Shown one piece after another: positions 1-10,221 of a stretch of DNA of 64,000 bases. Position numbers and translations under genes: made by a program. Origin of the DNA: Lunularia cruciata (taxonomy: Eukaryota > Streptophyta > Marchantiopsida > Lunulariales > Lunulariaceae); contig OX419761.1 of the NCBI GenBank assembly GCA_948567375.1, forward strand, positions 31,038,243 through 31,102,242. The letters run 5' to 3'. The notes beneath the pieces were generated by a model. The model did no database searches. It was not told the DNA's origin and saw only the letters and a list, made by a program, of their open reading frames with translations. Numbering within the stretch: position 1 is the first letter of the stretch; every line of letters begins with the position of its first letter.

Positions 1-260
1 AACATAATTAATTTCATAATCAACTAAAATTTGATATCTTACTCTAAAGATTGATCAGTTCACCTAGATTTTACGCTAATCTCAAAGGAATTATTTAAGA
101 TAGCAATAAGAATTCTATTTACAATTTATACAAAACAACACACAAACTATTAATTTTGAGCGAGAAACATGGGAATTATCTTGAGCTTTTACAAATCTTT
201 TAGAACCAAAAGTTGTTTAGTAAGAGCTCATGTAGATTTGGAGAGATATTGTCACATACT
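1..260. other. AT-rich flank left of element A
   Basis: AT-rich non-coding DNA with no convincing open frame or repeat terminus. Its last five bases, atact (256-260), reappear just after the right LTR of element A, so this is the pre-insertion target. Confidence 0.7.
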
Positions 261-413
261 TGTAACAATATGGAGTTTAGTGACGAAGTTAGTCGGGCTT
301 ACGAAGTAGAGAATAAGTCAAAATAGCCTAGAATATTCTAGAAGCATCTAAGAAGCTTCTTAGGAAGCTTCCCAACTAGTTAACTTGCGCCCTAAGCAGG
401 TAGTTTCTAGAAG

Positions 414-431
414 GAAGCTTCTAGAAGCTTC
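414..431. promoter_or_regulatory. Perfect four-unit heat-shock element in A LTR
   Basis: GAAGCTTCTAGAAGCTTC fits the consensus GAAnnTTCnnGAAnnTTC exactly. It lies about 140 bp upstream of the TATA box, among further GAA/TTC inverted units between about 330 and 555. Such arrays bind trimeric heat-shock factor in eukaryotes. That it acts in this LTR is inferred. Confidence 0.6.
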
Positions 432-571
432 TAACTAGCTTAGCTTGCACGCCAAGTAGGCGGCTTCTAGAAGGAAGCTTCTTGAGAAGCTTCCTAGTTA
501 ACTTGACTTGCACTCCAAGAAAGCGGCTCAAGGAAGCTTCTTGAGAAGCTTCAAAGGTCTTGTATGCTATC

Positions 572-578
572 TATAAAT
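572..578 (+). promoter_or_regulatory. TATA box of A 5' LTR
   Basis: TATAAAT within ctataaatacc, 105-110 bp before the LTR end, the usual place for the U3/R promoter of a plant LTR. The counterpart in the 3' LTR is 13597-13603. Confidence 0.7.
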
Positions 579-683
579 ACCAAGGCCAAAGCTCATGCTA
601 GGCATTCGGAGTTTTCCCTCATTCAAGTGTCCCAATGTGAGTTTCCATTCTCCTATTTCTCTCTTCGGTTCGGTCTTTTACAT

Positions 684-695
684 TGGTATCAGAGC
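684..695 (+). other. Primer-binding site of element A (initiator Met tRNA)
   Basis: TGGTATCAGAGC, the standard plant LTR-element primer site complementary to the 3' end of initiator methionine tRNA, one base after the LTR. Confidence 0.9.
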
Positions 696-704
696 AGGAA
701 TGGG

Positions 705-920
705 ATGGATGGAATTTATGGACCACCAAATCCACTTCCGCCAAACCATTGTGACTTTCATGTCCAGATATTACCAAAGCATCGTTTCACACAATTCATC
801 ACCTCACGCTTTGGGCAGGACTTTCTACATATGATCACCGTGTCAGAGGAACCCTTGATACTTCCAGTTGTAACATATGGAGAACGGTGTACATGTTGTA
901 TCTATGTGTTAATCAACTAG
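705..920 (+). CDS. Short leader frame between primer site and gag (A)
   Basis: A frame of 71 codons starting ten bases after the primer site and ending 33 bases before the likely gag start (near 954). Its product begins MDGIYGPPNP and ends with a core FGQDF...VSEEPLILPVVTY. Frames with the same core stand at the same place in C2 (23298-23459), G (near 63850-64000), both E elements (47835-48029, 53960-54181) and the unrelated element B (10222-10455). No domain name is known to me for it. An upstream frame continues from 564, but the start at 705 is preferred because transcripts should begin after the TATA box at 572. Function unknown. Conservation across families argues for coding use, though it could be a detached gag N-terminus. 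Confidence 0.6.
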   Translation: MDGIYGPPNPLPPNHCDFHVQILPKHRFTQFITSRFGQDFLHMITVSEEPLILPVVTYGERCTCCIYVLIN

Positions 921-1106
921 ATAAATTGAGAGTAGTGGAATAGAGTAGTAGCGATGGCGGCAATACCGGATGTTATCCTTGCAATGCAACAACAAATCGA
1001 GCATCTTACTCGATTGTTGGATGAACGAGACCAGCAACGATGAGAACAGATAGACAGAGCGCCAGTTTGAGATGGAGAAGATCGCATTCGATTTCCAAAA
1101 CCCAAG

Positions 1107-1853
1107 GTGTTTGAAGGCAAGAATCTTCCAAGCATAGTGGAGAATTTTGTGTTTGACTGTGAACGTTACTTTGAAGCCACCAATCTTCAAGACGAGCGGA
1201 AACAAATTCTCTTGGCTTCTAGCCAGTTGGATGGCGTGGCAAAACTTTGGTGGCAATTCCGAGTAGAAAGAGCTGAACGACAAATTGTTACACCGATTTT
1301 GACATGGGCAGAATTCAAGGATGCAATACTTGGTCGATTTCAGACTATAAATGCCACCCGAGCTGCACGAGATAAATTGGCGGAGTTGAGGCAGATTGGC
1401 TCAGTGAGAAGCTACATCACACAAGTTCAGAATATCATCATGCAAATTCCAGATATCCAAGAAGGTGAAGTTCTGGATCAATTTGTGCGAGGATTGAAGT
1501 CACGAACCAGATTGGAGGTGACCATGCGAGAGCCACAGAACGTAGAAGAAGCCATGCAATTGGTTGAGCGTTTTGATTCCTTAGTTGCCACAACTTGGTC
1601 TCGACCTCGACCTACACAAAACCTACCCGTACCACGAGTGGAAGAACCGGTACCAATGGAGATTGATGCTATCCAGCGAAGACCACTTGGCACAGCAGAT
1701 AGAGAAAGATTACGACAAAATGGAGGTTGTTTTTATTGTCGCCAGTTGGGGGATCGCATTGCTGAATGTCCACTCAAGAATGGACGACCTCGACAAGTTG
1801 CCCAAGTGGAGGTTGTAGAGCGGAATGATCCGGGAAACGAGGAATCCCAGTAG
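1107..1853 (+). pseudogene. Gag of element A
   Basis: Open frame of 248 residues with the retrotransposon gag (capsid-like) fold: WWQFRVERAE, TWAEFKDAILGRF, LRQIGSVRSY and a FVRGLKSRTRLEV segment. A CCHC-type zinc-knuckle region CFYCRQLG...CP near residues 208-222 would bind the RNA genome. The true gag start is probably the ATG near 954. The product would form the cytoplasmic virus-like particle. The gene is part of a broken element. Confidence 0.88.
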
Positions 1854-1879
1854 GAGATTTCGAGCCACCTATTGGGAGC

Positions 1880-3310
1880 TTGATTAGTTCCAATGGGATT
1901 GAAGGCTCGACCTATGCAAGTTTGCTTCACTTGCAAAGTATGATATCTAATCGGGGTTGTAGAATTTTGGTTGATTTTGGAAGTTCAGAGAATTTCATGT
2001 CTATGCAAGTAGCAAAGGAATTGGGTATTCCTATCAAGCCAGTGATTGGAAGTAGTTTGATGATGGCGGATGGTAGAAAGGGTTCTGCATTCCGCACCTT
2101 GCATCCCGTTACCTTCAAGATTGGGAAGGAGTATTTGGAGTGTATGAGGTTTGTAGTGGCACCTCTACACTATGATATCATTCTAGGTCTACCTTGGCTT
2201 GAATGTCATAAGGTTCAATTTGATTGGACCCGACACCAAATTCAAGTACAACACCAAGGTAGGAATTTCCGATTAGGTTGTCTGGCACCTCTGAGTAAGA
2301 CACCTAAGAATAGTCAGTCCCAAGATGGGAAGTTTGTCGAGAAGGTAGCCATAGAGCAAATCTGGAAGGGAGATGAGTCCCAAGATGGGAAGTTTGCCAG
2401 GAAGGCAACCATGGAGCAAGCTTGGAAGAGAGATGAGTCCCTAGAAGGGAAGTTTGTGAATGAAGCAGCCATAGAGCAAGCTTTGGAGGACGATAAGTCT
2501 GTATTTGCGGTGTGGATCAAGCCGATTGCACAAGAACAATCTGAGGAGGGCCAAGTGCCGCATCAAGCAATGGTTGATCGGATAGTTCAGGAGTTTGCAG
2601 ATGTGTTTCCGGATGATCTGCCAAAGGGATTACCCTCCGATCGAGGTATGCCCTTCAAGATCAAGTTATTGCCAGGGAGTACTCCAGTGAGTAGACCAAT
2701 CTATTGGCTCTCACCAAAGGAGTTGGAGGAGTTGCGAACAACACTTACAGAGTTGTTGGAGAAGGATTTCATACGACATAGTACCTCTCCGTGGGGAGCA
2801 CTGGTACTATTTGTTCCAAAGAAGGATGGAGGACTTCGTTTCTGTATTGATTACCGTGGGCTCAATAAGCAAACCGTGAAGAATGCATATCCCTTGCCTC
2901 GGATCGATGACCTGCTTGATCAACTAAGTGGAGCACGCTACTTTTCCAAGCTGGATCTTCGTAGCGGCTATTGGCAAATTCCTATTGAAGGAGAGGACGT
3001 GCAAAAGACTGCTTTTCGCACAAGGTATGGACATTTTGAGTGGAGAGTTCTACCTTTCGGACTCACTAATGCTCCAGCAGTCTTCATGGATCAAATGCAT
3101 CGAGTGTTGGAGGGACTATTGGATCGGTCCGTGGTGGTGTTCTTAGATGATATCTTAATCTATAGCAGGACAGAGGCAGAACATGTGAATCATGTGCGAG
3201 AAGTCCTAAGACGACTACGACAGTGGAAATTTTACTGCAAGAAGTCAAAGTGTGCTTTTTGGCAGAAGGAGGTTACCTTCTTGGGTCATAAGATCTCATC
3301 AGAGGGGATC
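1880..3310 (+). pseudogene. Protease and reverse transcriptase of element A
   Basis: The frame carries a retropepsin-like segment ([12 protein letters not shown], about residues 28-40), a linker with three repeats of a Gln-Asp-Gly-Lys-Phe type unit, then reverse transcriptase: [29 protein letters not shown], and the catalytic FLDD at about residues 421-424. The coding region is cut at 3310 by the insertion of element B and the pol region resumes at 11113. Close copies lie at 20948-22279 in C2 and 61258-62812 in G. Confidence 0.9.
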
Positions 3311-3989
3311 TGTGAGCCGGCCTGTCTCTCACTCAGGATGAACCTCTGATGGCTATTATGGTAGCGCACCATGGACTAAGAAGGCAAGGAACCCCAACTC
3401 CATCATACTCCTCCAAGGCTAACACTCCAAGACTCAAGACATTGCTCACTAGAGAACTCAATGAGAGAGAGATAGTTGCAAATGAAAGGATGATGAGTAC
3501 CTCCTCACTCCTTGTTTATATACTTGTGAAATAGTTACGTACCAAAGTTACTAATTACCGTAGTAACTCAAGTTACTAGACTAAAAGTCAAGTAAAGTCA
3601 AAAAGTAGAAAGGAATATCCATTCACATGGGCATATTCCCCTTATCTTGACCCAACCACTAAAGCAAGGATTCCTTCACATGGGCTATCCTTGGACTAAA
3701 GAAGAATCCAAAACAAAAAGGCTTGCGGGCCCAAGAGTTCTCAACTCTTTCCCCAAAGCCAAACACCTAGGAATAATACCAAGTCAACACACTAAAATCC
3801 AAAATAGTGGTGCTCATCTTTTCTACTTCCTCTAAAGTAAGGTCCCATCTATCTTAGCTATGACTAACTTTAGCTAACCATGACTAATATAGAACCATCC
3901 TTTATCTCTATATAAATAATATCTCTTAAGTACTTGTAATACCAAGCTAAATATCACAATACCACACACATGCACAAATGGGTGTTACA
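3311..3989 (-). repeat. 3' LTR of element B
   Basis: Read on the minus strand it starts TGTAACACCC and ends GGCTCACA. It is the same length as 10434-11112 with no difference seen. The adjoining internal side (3990-4004) gives a purine-rich CGGGAGTAAA on the minus strand as a likely polypurine tract. Short frames inside the LTR occur identically in both copies and are not taken as genes. Confidence 0.95.
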
Positions 3990-4037
3990 TTTACTCCCGG
4001 ACTAAGTTTTCACTTTGTCCTCGAAGTGAAGGTCTCT

Positions 4038-7000
4038 CTACCTTCTATGGTACATCTTCAACTTATCATGGTTAATCCTATCAAAGTGTCTTCCTCCCAA
4101 CTCCTTGAGATCATAGGTGTAATTGCCCCACACCTTCTCTACTATGAAAGGTCCAAAGTACTTAGGCAAAAACTTCTTTTGCACTCTCTTGAATCGAATG
4201 GAATCAAACAACATTACCCAATCACCTTCTTTGAAAGGCTCCACCTTCTTCTTGCCTTGCCTCTTGTCATAGCTCTCCTTTTGTTTCCTTTGGGCTTGCT
4301 CCACTCGAACCATAGCAACTGCTCTTGCCTCTTCCAACTCCATGAGTTGATCCTTCCTTGACTTCCCTGCATCACTTCCTTGTGCTTTCTTCAATCTCCT
4401 ATGAATGCTTTGGAAGGTAGGAAGATCAAAGTGAATAGGTAAGGTAGACTCAATACCATACACCAATTGGAATGGAGAATATCCAGTGGAAGTCTTCATG
4501 GTTGTCCTATACTCCCACAAAACTGCATGTATCCTCTTGTCCCAATGATGTTTAGCCCCCTCCATTTCTGCATCTTTGGCCAACATCATGCACAAGGTCT
4601 GATTGGTTCTCTCTGCCAAGCCATTGGAATTTGGCTTATAGGATGTAGTTACTCTATGTGTGATAGAGAAATGTCGTAGCATGGCTGTAGTAATGCTTCC
4701 TGTAAACTCTCCTCCTCTATCAGAAACCAACTCCAAAGGGCATCCAAACCTAGTGATAATGCGTTCATAAAGAAATCTACCCACTTCATCTTCATTCTTG
4801 TCCCTCAATGGTCTAGCCTCAACCCACTTGGTAAGGTAATCAGTAACTACCACAATGTACCGATTGTTCCTTGGGGTTCTATTGAGAGGTCCTACAAAAT
4901 CAATTCCCCACTTCTCAAAAGGTCCTAGCAATGGAATTGATCTAAGTGGTGGAGTGGATGTAGACTTTCTAGCAAAAGCTTGACAAACATGACAAGCTTT
5001 GCAATAATCAAGACAATCCTTGAAAATCCCTCTCCAATGGTAACCTGCATCTAGAATCTTGAAAGCAGTCACCTTTCCTGCAAAGTGTCCTCCACATACT
5101 AAACCTTCATGAAACTCCTTTATGAGTAGGATAGACTCTTCCTTACCCACTGCTCTTCGAAGTAGACCATCTGCTCCTTGGTGAAAAAGAATATCCTCCA
5201 CCATTGTGTAAGGTCTAGATCTTGCTGCAAAGGCCTTCCTCTCCCTAGCATGCATCCCTTCTGGATAGTTACCTCTTGTCACAAAATCCACAATCTCCTT
5301 GTACTCCATTGGAATCTCTTGAGTGACTGAGATTGTCATGAGCTCCTCATCCGGGAAGGAATCATCTACTGGCTCATCTCCATCATGATCATAGGCTCTA
5401 GATAACAAATCAGCATTTGCATGTTTCTTTCCTGGCCTATCCTCAATTGTGTAGTCATACTCAGACAAGAGTATCATCCACCTTGCTAGTCTCCCTTCAA
5501 CATTAGGCTTGTTGAAGATGTACTTCAAAGCCTTGTGATCCGTGACAATTGTGGCTTTCCCTCCAATCAAGTAGTGTCTAAACTTCTTGAGACCAAAGAT
5601 CACTGCCAACCCTTCTCTCTCTGTGACAGAGTAGTTCTTCTCTACTGAAACCATCTGCCTACTAGCATAAGCTATTGGATGATCATGCCCATCTTGGTCT
5701 AATTGACTAAGAGTGCATCCTATAGCTACATTAGAAGCATCAGTGTAGAGGATGAAAGGCTTACTCCAATCAGGTTTAGCAAGAATTGGAGCTACAACAA
5801 GGGATTGCTTGAGCTCCTCAAAAGCTTTGAGAGCCTCCTTGTCTTCCAAAATCACCATGTAATCTACACCCTTCTTCATGTAGATGGTCAATGCATAAGC
5901 CTTGTTGGAAAATGAGAAGATGAACCTCCTATAGTACCCAACCATTCCCAAGAATTGGCGTAACTTTGTCAAGCTTGAAGGGAATGGAAGGTCTGAGATT
6001 TTCCTCACCTTCTCAGGATCAACTGCTATTCCATCCTTGGAGATGATGTGCCCCAAAAGTAGACCTTCTTCACATCCAAAAATGCACTTCTCTGGGTTGA
6101 GTGATGCATTTGCCTCATCCAAGCGTTGCAAGACTTTGATTAGGTGCTCAAAGTGCTCCTCCTTGCTCCCATAGACACAAAAGTCATCAATGAAATCTCT
6201 CACAAATTTCCCAATGAAAGGTTCAAATACCTTGTTCATGAACCGTTGGAATGTGGCTGGAGCATTGCAAAGCCCAAAAGGCATGACCTTGAAAGCGTAA
6301 GTTCCCCAAGGTGTGGTGAATGTGGTGAGTTGTTGATGCTCTGGTGCAATCTTTATTTGGTTATATCCACTATAACCATCTCCAAAACTGTACCTCTCAT
6401 GACCTGCAACCTCCTCCAAGATCTCATCAATGAATGGCAATGGGTAGTAGTCCTTCTTGGTAACAACATTAAGCTTCTTGTAATCCACACATACCCGAAG
6501 CTTGCCATTCTTTTTCTTCACAATGACAATTGGAGACACCCATTCTGAATTCTCCACCTCAAAGATAAATCCAGCCTCCTTGAGCTTATCAATCTCCTCC
6601 TTCACAACCAAAGATATTGGTGGGCTAATGCGACGTTGCTTTTGGCGGATTGGTCTTGCATGTGACTCCACCTCTATCTTGTGCTCCTCCAAGGTGACTT
6701 CCTTCAAATCCTTGTAACTAAAAGCAAACACATGGATGAACTTGCGGAAAATCTCCTCAAATCTCACCTTCTCCTCCTTGGTAACATTTGGGCCATACTT
6801 GAGGGTAGATAACCTTCTCTCTACCTCCTCAAGTGTCAATGGTGATTTATTTGGGTCCTTCAAAACCTCTGGCTTAGGTGCAAAATCCATAGCACACAAG
6901 GGATACACATCTGAATCAGATTCAGATTCATCTTCCTCCGTGGAAGTCTCCTCTTCCATGCTTGTGTCCACACCTGAAGCTCCTTCTTCAGAATCTGATT

Positions 7001-8864
7001 CCCAATAATTAGAAGATGGGGTATCTGAATGTGAAGTGTTGGTGGTGTTAGTCACAAGAACAGTGACTCTATGGTTTGATGGCCCAATCCTCAAGTACCC
7101 TTTGTGCCATCGATCAGTTGTGCATGCTGCTCTCAACCATGGCCTCCCAAGAAGTAAGTCATAGCTTGAATCCTTCAAGACTTGGAAAGTCATGAGATTT
7201 TGAACTCCCATAACTGAAACTACCACCTTATCCATCACCCCTACTGGTTGAACTTGTTGCTTGTTTGCCATGCTCACCACAAATGTTGAAGGTCTTGAGG
7301 GTATCATACCCAACTTCTTCATCAACCTTTCTGACATGGCATTCACTGCTGATCCTCCATCAACCAATGCATCCTTGATGTTGTGACCATTCACTCTCAC
7401 ATCAATCTTGGAGGCATATTCACAAGCCTCCCATGGTGCTGGCTTGGCATCCACCACCCCCATTGATACTGGAACTTTTGTCTTCTTCTTCTTTTTGCTC
7501 CTTGTAGAACTCAAACCACCTCTAAGCTCCTTTCTCAAGGTAGGGTTCAAAGCAATTAATTGGCCCACTGTGATGTTAGCCTTGTGACTACCAACATCCT
7601 CCAACACATTGTAGTTCCATTGTTGCTTTGAGATCAAGAAGTCCTCCATCCCCAACTTCTTCCTTGGAGTCTTTGTTGTTGATGGTGTTGAGGTGCGAGT
7701 GCTCCTAGTAGACATAGGAGTATCCTTGCTTGAAGTAAATCCTTGAGAAGAGTGAACATCCTCTGCAAAACGAGCTCTCTTCTTCTCTTGTGCCAAAAGC
7801 TCCAAATTAAGACCCTTGGAGTTTGAGCACTCTCCCTTCTCATACTTGCTCTCAACCACATCTATGGATGCTATCCCCTTACCTTTGTTGGGATTAGGAG
7901 CCACTTGGGTTTCACTACCTCCCTCTTTCCCTCTATTGGCTCCCTCATAACCCCTTCCTCCATGGTAAGTGGAATTTGGGCAATTCCTTTGGATATGGCC
8001 TCTTCCTCCACAACCAAAACAATTTCTATCATTGAAATTGTTGGCTGGTTGGCCTCCTCTATATGGATAGTTTCCATAACTCCTAGGTCCTCTCCCTACA
8101 TTCTGATCCACCTCTCTCTTCTCCCATAGTTGCACCACATTGATCTTGAGATCCGCAAGTTGTTCTGTGATGGTTTGGAGTGGATCTTTTGGTGGAGGTG
8201 CAAGAATTGGAGCAACTACTACTTGTGGTGCAACCCTTGTCACCAAAGTATCAGAAGTTCCACCATACTTGTAGCCTTGAGGAGGATGCACAACCTCCTT
8301 CACCACCAAATCACTCTCATCCCCTTCCAAACTCTCCTCCATACGAATTGCGATCTTGATAGCTTCAACCTTGGAAGAAGGTTTCTCATATCTCACCTTG
8401 CTTCTAATTTGTGGTCTCAATCCTCCCACAAAATTCTTGGTGAGCATGGCCCCTATGCCAATCATTGTAGTCTCCACATCATCCCCACCCTTCCTCAACA
8501 CTATGCGAAATCTGGACTCCAACTTTTCCACTCTTTCCACATAGACCCTCACTTTCTCTCCATCTCCTTGCTTGAGAAATGTAACCTCACTCATCAATCT
8601 CTCATAATTCTCATCAGGAAGAAAGTTCTCAATGAGTGCTGAAGTCAAAGTCTCCCAAGACTCCTCTTCCCCCTCTCTCCTCTCTCTCTTTTGGTATTCT
8701 GACTCATACCATGTAAGTGCTGCATCCTCAAAGAAATCTGGTAATAATGAGGCCCACTCATTCTTCCTCCTCTCATTGTTTCCTATGCAAGCTCTCTTGA
8801 AGTCTCTCACAAAGGCCTCCACATCTTCTCCATCCTTGCCAAAGAAAACCGGAAGTTTCCCCAT
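4038..8864 (-). CDS. Gag-Pol polyprotein of element B
   Basis: One frame of 1608 codons. Domains in order: gag (about 1-250; FFEDAALTWYESEYQ), CCHC knuckle CFGCGGRGHIQRNCP (282-296), Ser/Thr/Lys-rich linker, retropepsin-like domain (about 485-590; ALVDGGSAVNAM, LLLGRPWL), reverse transcriptase (about 740-950; YSFGDGYSGYNQI, FIDD at 891-894), RNase H (about 1035-1155; ILYTDASNVAIG), integrase zinc domain (His 1252/1260, Cys 1291/1294), integrase core (D1322, D1382, E1418) and a C-terminal KYFGPFIVEKV (GPY/F-like) module. It should yield particle proteins plus the enzymes that copy RNA to DNA and insert it. Having gag and pol in one frame implies release by proteolysis. Start chosen as the first ATG. 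It ends 48 bp before the 3' LTR. Confidence 0.95.
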   Translation of the reverse strand: MGKLPVFFGKDGEDVEAFVRDFKRACIGNNERRKNEWASLLPDFFEDAALTWYESEYQKRERREGEEESWETLTSALIENFLPDENYERLMSEVTFLKQGDGEKVRVYVERVEKLESRFRIVLRKGGDDVETTMIGIGAMLTKNFVGGLRPQIRSKVRYEKPSSKVEAIKIAIRMEESLEGDESDLVVKEVVHPPQGYKYGGTSDTLVTRVAPQVVVAPILAPPPKDPLQTITEQLADLKINVVQLWEKREVDQNVGRGPRSYGNYPYRGGQPANNFNDRNCFGCGGRGHIQRNCPNSTYHGGRGYEGANRGKEGGSETQVAPNPNKGKGIASIDVVESKYEKGECSNSKGLNLELLAQEKKRARFAEDVHSSQGFTSSKDTPMSTRSTRTSTPSTTKTPRKKLGMEDFLISKQQWNYNVLEDVGSHKANITVGQLIALNPTLRKELRGGLSSTRSKKKKKTKVPVSMGVVDAKPAPWEACEYASKIDVRVNGHNIKDALVDGGSAVNAMSERLMKKLGMIPSRPSTFVVSMANKQQVQPVGVMDKVVVSVMGVQNLMTFQVLKDSSYDLLLGRPWLRAACTTDRWHKGYLRIGPSNHRVTVLVTNTTNTSHSDTPSSNYWESDSEEGASGVDTSMEEETSTEEDESESDSDVYPLCAMDFAPKPEVLKDPNKSPLTLEEVERRLSTLKYGPNVTKEEKVRFEEIFRKFIHVFAFSYKDLKEVTLEEHKIEVESHARPIRQKQRRISPPISLVVKEEIDKLKEAGFIFEVENSEWVSPIVIVKKKNGKLRVCVDYKKLNVVTKKDYYPLPFIDEILEEVAGHERYSFGDGYSGYNQIKIAPEHQQLTTFTTPWGTYAFKVMPFGLCNAPATFQRFMNKVFEPFIGKFVRDFIDDFCVYGSKEEHFEHLIKVLQRLDEANASLNPEKCIFGCEEGLLLGHIISKDGIAVDPEKVRKISDLPFPSSLTKLRQFLGMVGYYRRFIFSFSNKAYALTIYMKKGVDYMVILEDKEALKAFEELKQSLVVAPILAKPDWSKPFILYTDASNVAIGCTLSQLDQDGHDHPIAYASRQMVSVEKNYSVTEREGLAVIFGLKKFRHYLIGGKATIVTDHKALKYIFNKPNVEGRLARWMILLSEYDYTIEDRPGKKHANADLLSRAYDHDGDEPVDDSFPDEELMTISVTQEIPMEYKEIVDFVTRGNYPEGMHARERKAFAARSRPYTMVEDILFHQGADGLLRRAVGKEESILLIKEFHEGLVCGGHFAGKVTAFKILDAGYHWRGIFKDCLDYCKACHVCQAFARKSTSTPPLRSIPLLGPFEKWGIDFVGPLNRTPRNNRYIVVVTDYLTKWVEARPLRDKNEDEVGRFLYERIITRFGCPLELVSDRGGEFTGSITTAMLRHFSITHRVTTSYKPNSNGLAERTNQTLCMMLAKDAEMEGAKHHWDKRIHAVLWEYRTTMKTSTGYSPFQLVYGIESTLPIHFDLPTFQSIHRRLKKAQGSDAGKSRKDQLMELEEARAVAMVRVEQAQRKQKESYDKRQGKKKVEPFKEGDWVMLFDSIRFKRVQKKFLPKYFGPFIVEKVWGNYTYDLKELGGRHFDRINHDKLKMYHRR

Positions 8865-9099
8865 CTTAACCCCTCACTATCTTTCTTTTCTCTTAATTTT
8901 TTTTTTCTCTTTTCTTTTCTCTCACTCTATTACTAATAGAGTATATACATGACTAACACCATCTGAGAATAATCCACTCTAGGGAACACAAAAGGTTCAG
9001 GTTGCTCCAAGATTTCTATAGCAACATCAAATCCTAGAGTGCATATTAATCTAACTCTCATGGATAGTTTATCCATAAGTTGAAAGATTATCTCCATCA
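8865..9099 (-). other. Spacer between accessory frame and gag-pol in B
   Basis: Plus-strand view is T/C-rich (8870-8930), so the RNA is purine-rich just upstream of the gag-pol ATG. No frame worth reporting. It acts as leader of the main frame. Confidence 0.5.
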
Positions 9100-9597
9100 C
9101 TAATCTTGAGAACTAGCTGATGAAGGTGGTAGTATTTCTGTAGCTGTACTAAGACTCTCTCCAAGATCCTTCACCAAATTTTCCAAAAGTGCTTTTACTC
9201 CACTACACTCATGTCCTTTTGGAAGTCCTTCAACTCCACAAACCTCACACAACTCCTTGGTCTTAGATCTTCTCCCTCCCAATCTTAGTGAAGAAGGTCC
9301 AACATGCAAACCCAAGTCAAGTAAGCCTCTCCTTTCCCTCAATCTCTTGCTCTCAAAGGTTAATGGACATGAACTTGCCTTATGTCCCTTCTCTCCACAT
9401 AGAAAGCACTTAGACTCACTCTTTCCTCCAAGTGGTGTAGGTTTTTGGATCCTCTCAACACTCTCTTCAAATTCTATTGTAAACTCTCTTTTCCTCAAAT
9501 CCACCCCTACAATCACCTCAAACCCTTGGGGAACCTTGCATAATCTCAATTTCCACTCTTGATGACCCTCCATGTTCCCAAAGATGAATCTAAACAC
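9100..9597 (-). CDS. Accessory 5' frame of element B with two zinc-knuckle-like clusters
   Basis: A frame of 165 codons between the leader frame and gag-pol, on the coding strand. Residues 15-60 look like a small beta-rich domain (WKLRLCKVPQGFEVIVGVDL). A canonical CCHC knuckle follows (C64, C67, H72, C77; CFLCGEKGHKASSCP), then a Cys/His cluster at C117, C120, H129, C131. The layout resembles the RNA-binding plus knuckle portion of plant LINE ORF1 proteins, and Ogre-type Tat elements are known to carry an extra frame before gag. Homology to either is not shown. RNA binding is inferred from the knuckle. It lies in the most intact element of the window, so it may be real. Confidence 0.65.
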   Translation of the reverse strand: MFRFIFGNMEGHQEWKLRLCKVPQGFEVIVGVDLRKREFTIEFEESVERIQKPTPLGGKSESKCFLCGEKGHKASSCPLTFESKRLRERRGLLDLGLHVGPSSLRLGGRRSKTKELCEVCGVEGLPKGHECSGVKALLENLVKDLGESLSTATEILPPSSASSQD

Positions 9598-10221
9598 TCA
9601 AACATGCTTTTTGTTGATCTCAAACTTCTCATGCATGAGATCTCCACTCTGCAGAATTGACCCTTCCTCACAATGTCACTCAAATCTCCCAACGAATATG
9701 TCACAGTCCTCTGAAATTTTCCACACTTGATCACAACTTTAGGGCGTCCCTCCCTGCAAAATTTTAGATCTTTTCATCGAGCCATTTGGCCTAGACACCT
9801 TTCTATTCAGCACCCATATTTCAGATTTGGTCTGAAAACCACCCCCCTCACTTCAAAAACTCATAACGCACTGCGCAAAAATGATCTCTCTCTAATTTTT
9901 GTGGCACCAGGTAGGATACAATGCACTGAATTTTCTTGGAAATTTTCAGGACAATTCACTAAAAATTGAAGAAATGGCAGACTCTGTACAATTTTCCAGA
10001 GAGCATGCAGTTGCGGGAGCACTTTACCCTATCAACTTTCAAAAATTCTAGCCCAGTGCGCATAGAAGCTCTCTCAATAATTTCAAGTGTGATAACTGAA
10101 AGATAACCCAAGCTATCATGTGTAGAAATCTCAAGTCCAGATCTCAAACTTGAGATTTTGCCCAAAATCACCTTAATCCCCAAAATCTGCAATCCACTTC
10201 ACACAATCTCTCCAATTCCTC
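9598..10221 (-). other. B leader region without a recognised gene
   Basis: About 620 bp between the leader frame and the accessory frame. Only short frames occur, none recognised. It probably belongs to the untranslated leader or to further unrecognised 5' coding sequence. Confidence 0.4.

Larger units (their letters stand above)
261..682 (+). repeat. 5' LTR of element A
   Basis: Begins TGTAACAATATGG and ends CTTTTACA. It matches 13286-13708 almost base for base. It is full of GAAGCTTC palindromes upstream of a TATA box and is followed after one base by the primer-binding site. Confidence 0.96.

Noticed and set aside
684-695. tRNA-like match
   Set aside because: It is a primer-binding site complementary to a tRNA end, not a tRNA gene. 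No cloverleaf follows.
3349-3534. 61-codon frame, present identically at 10472-10657
   Set aside because: Lies in both LTRs of element B on the strand opposite to its genes. Identity comes from the LTR pair.
8130-8642. 170-codon plus-strand frame inside B
   Set aside because: Antisense shadow of the 1608-codon gag-pol frame.
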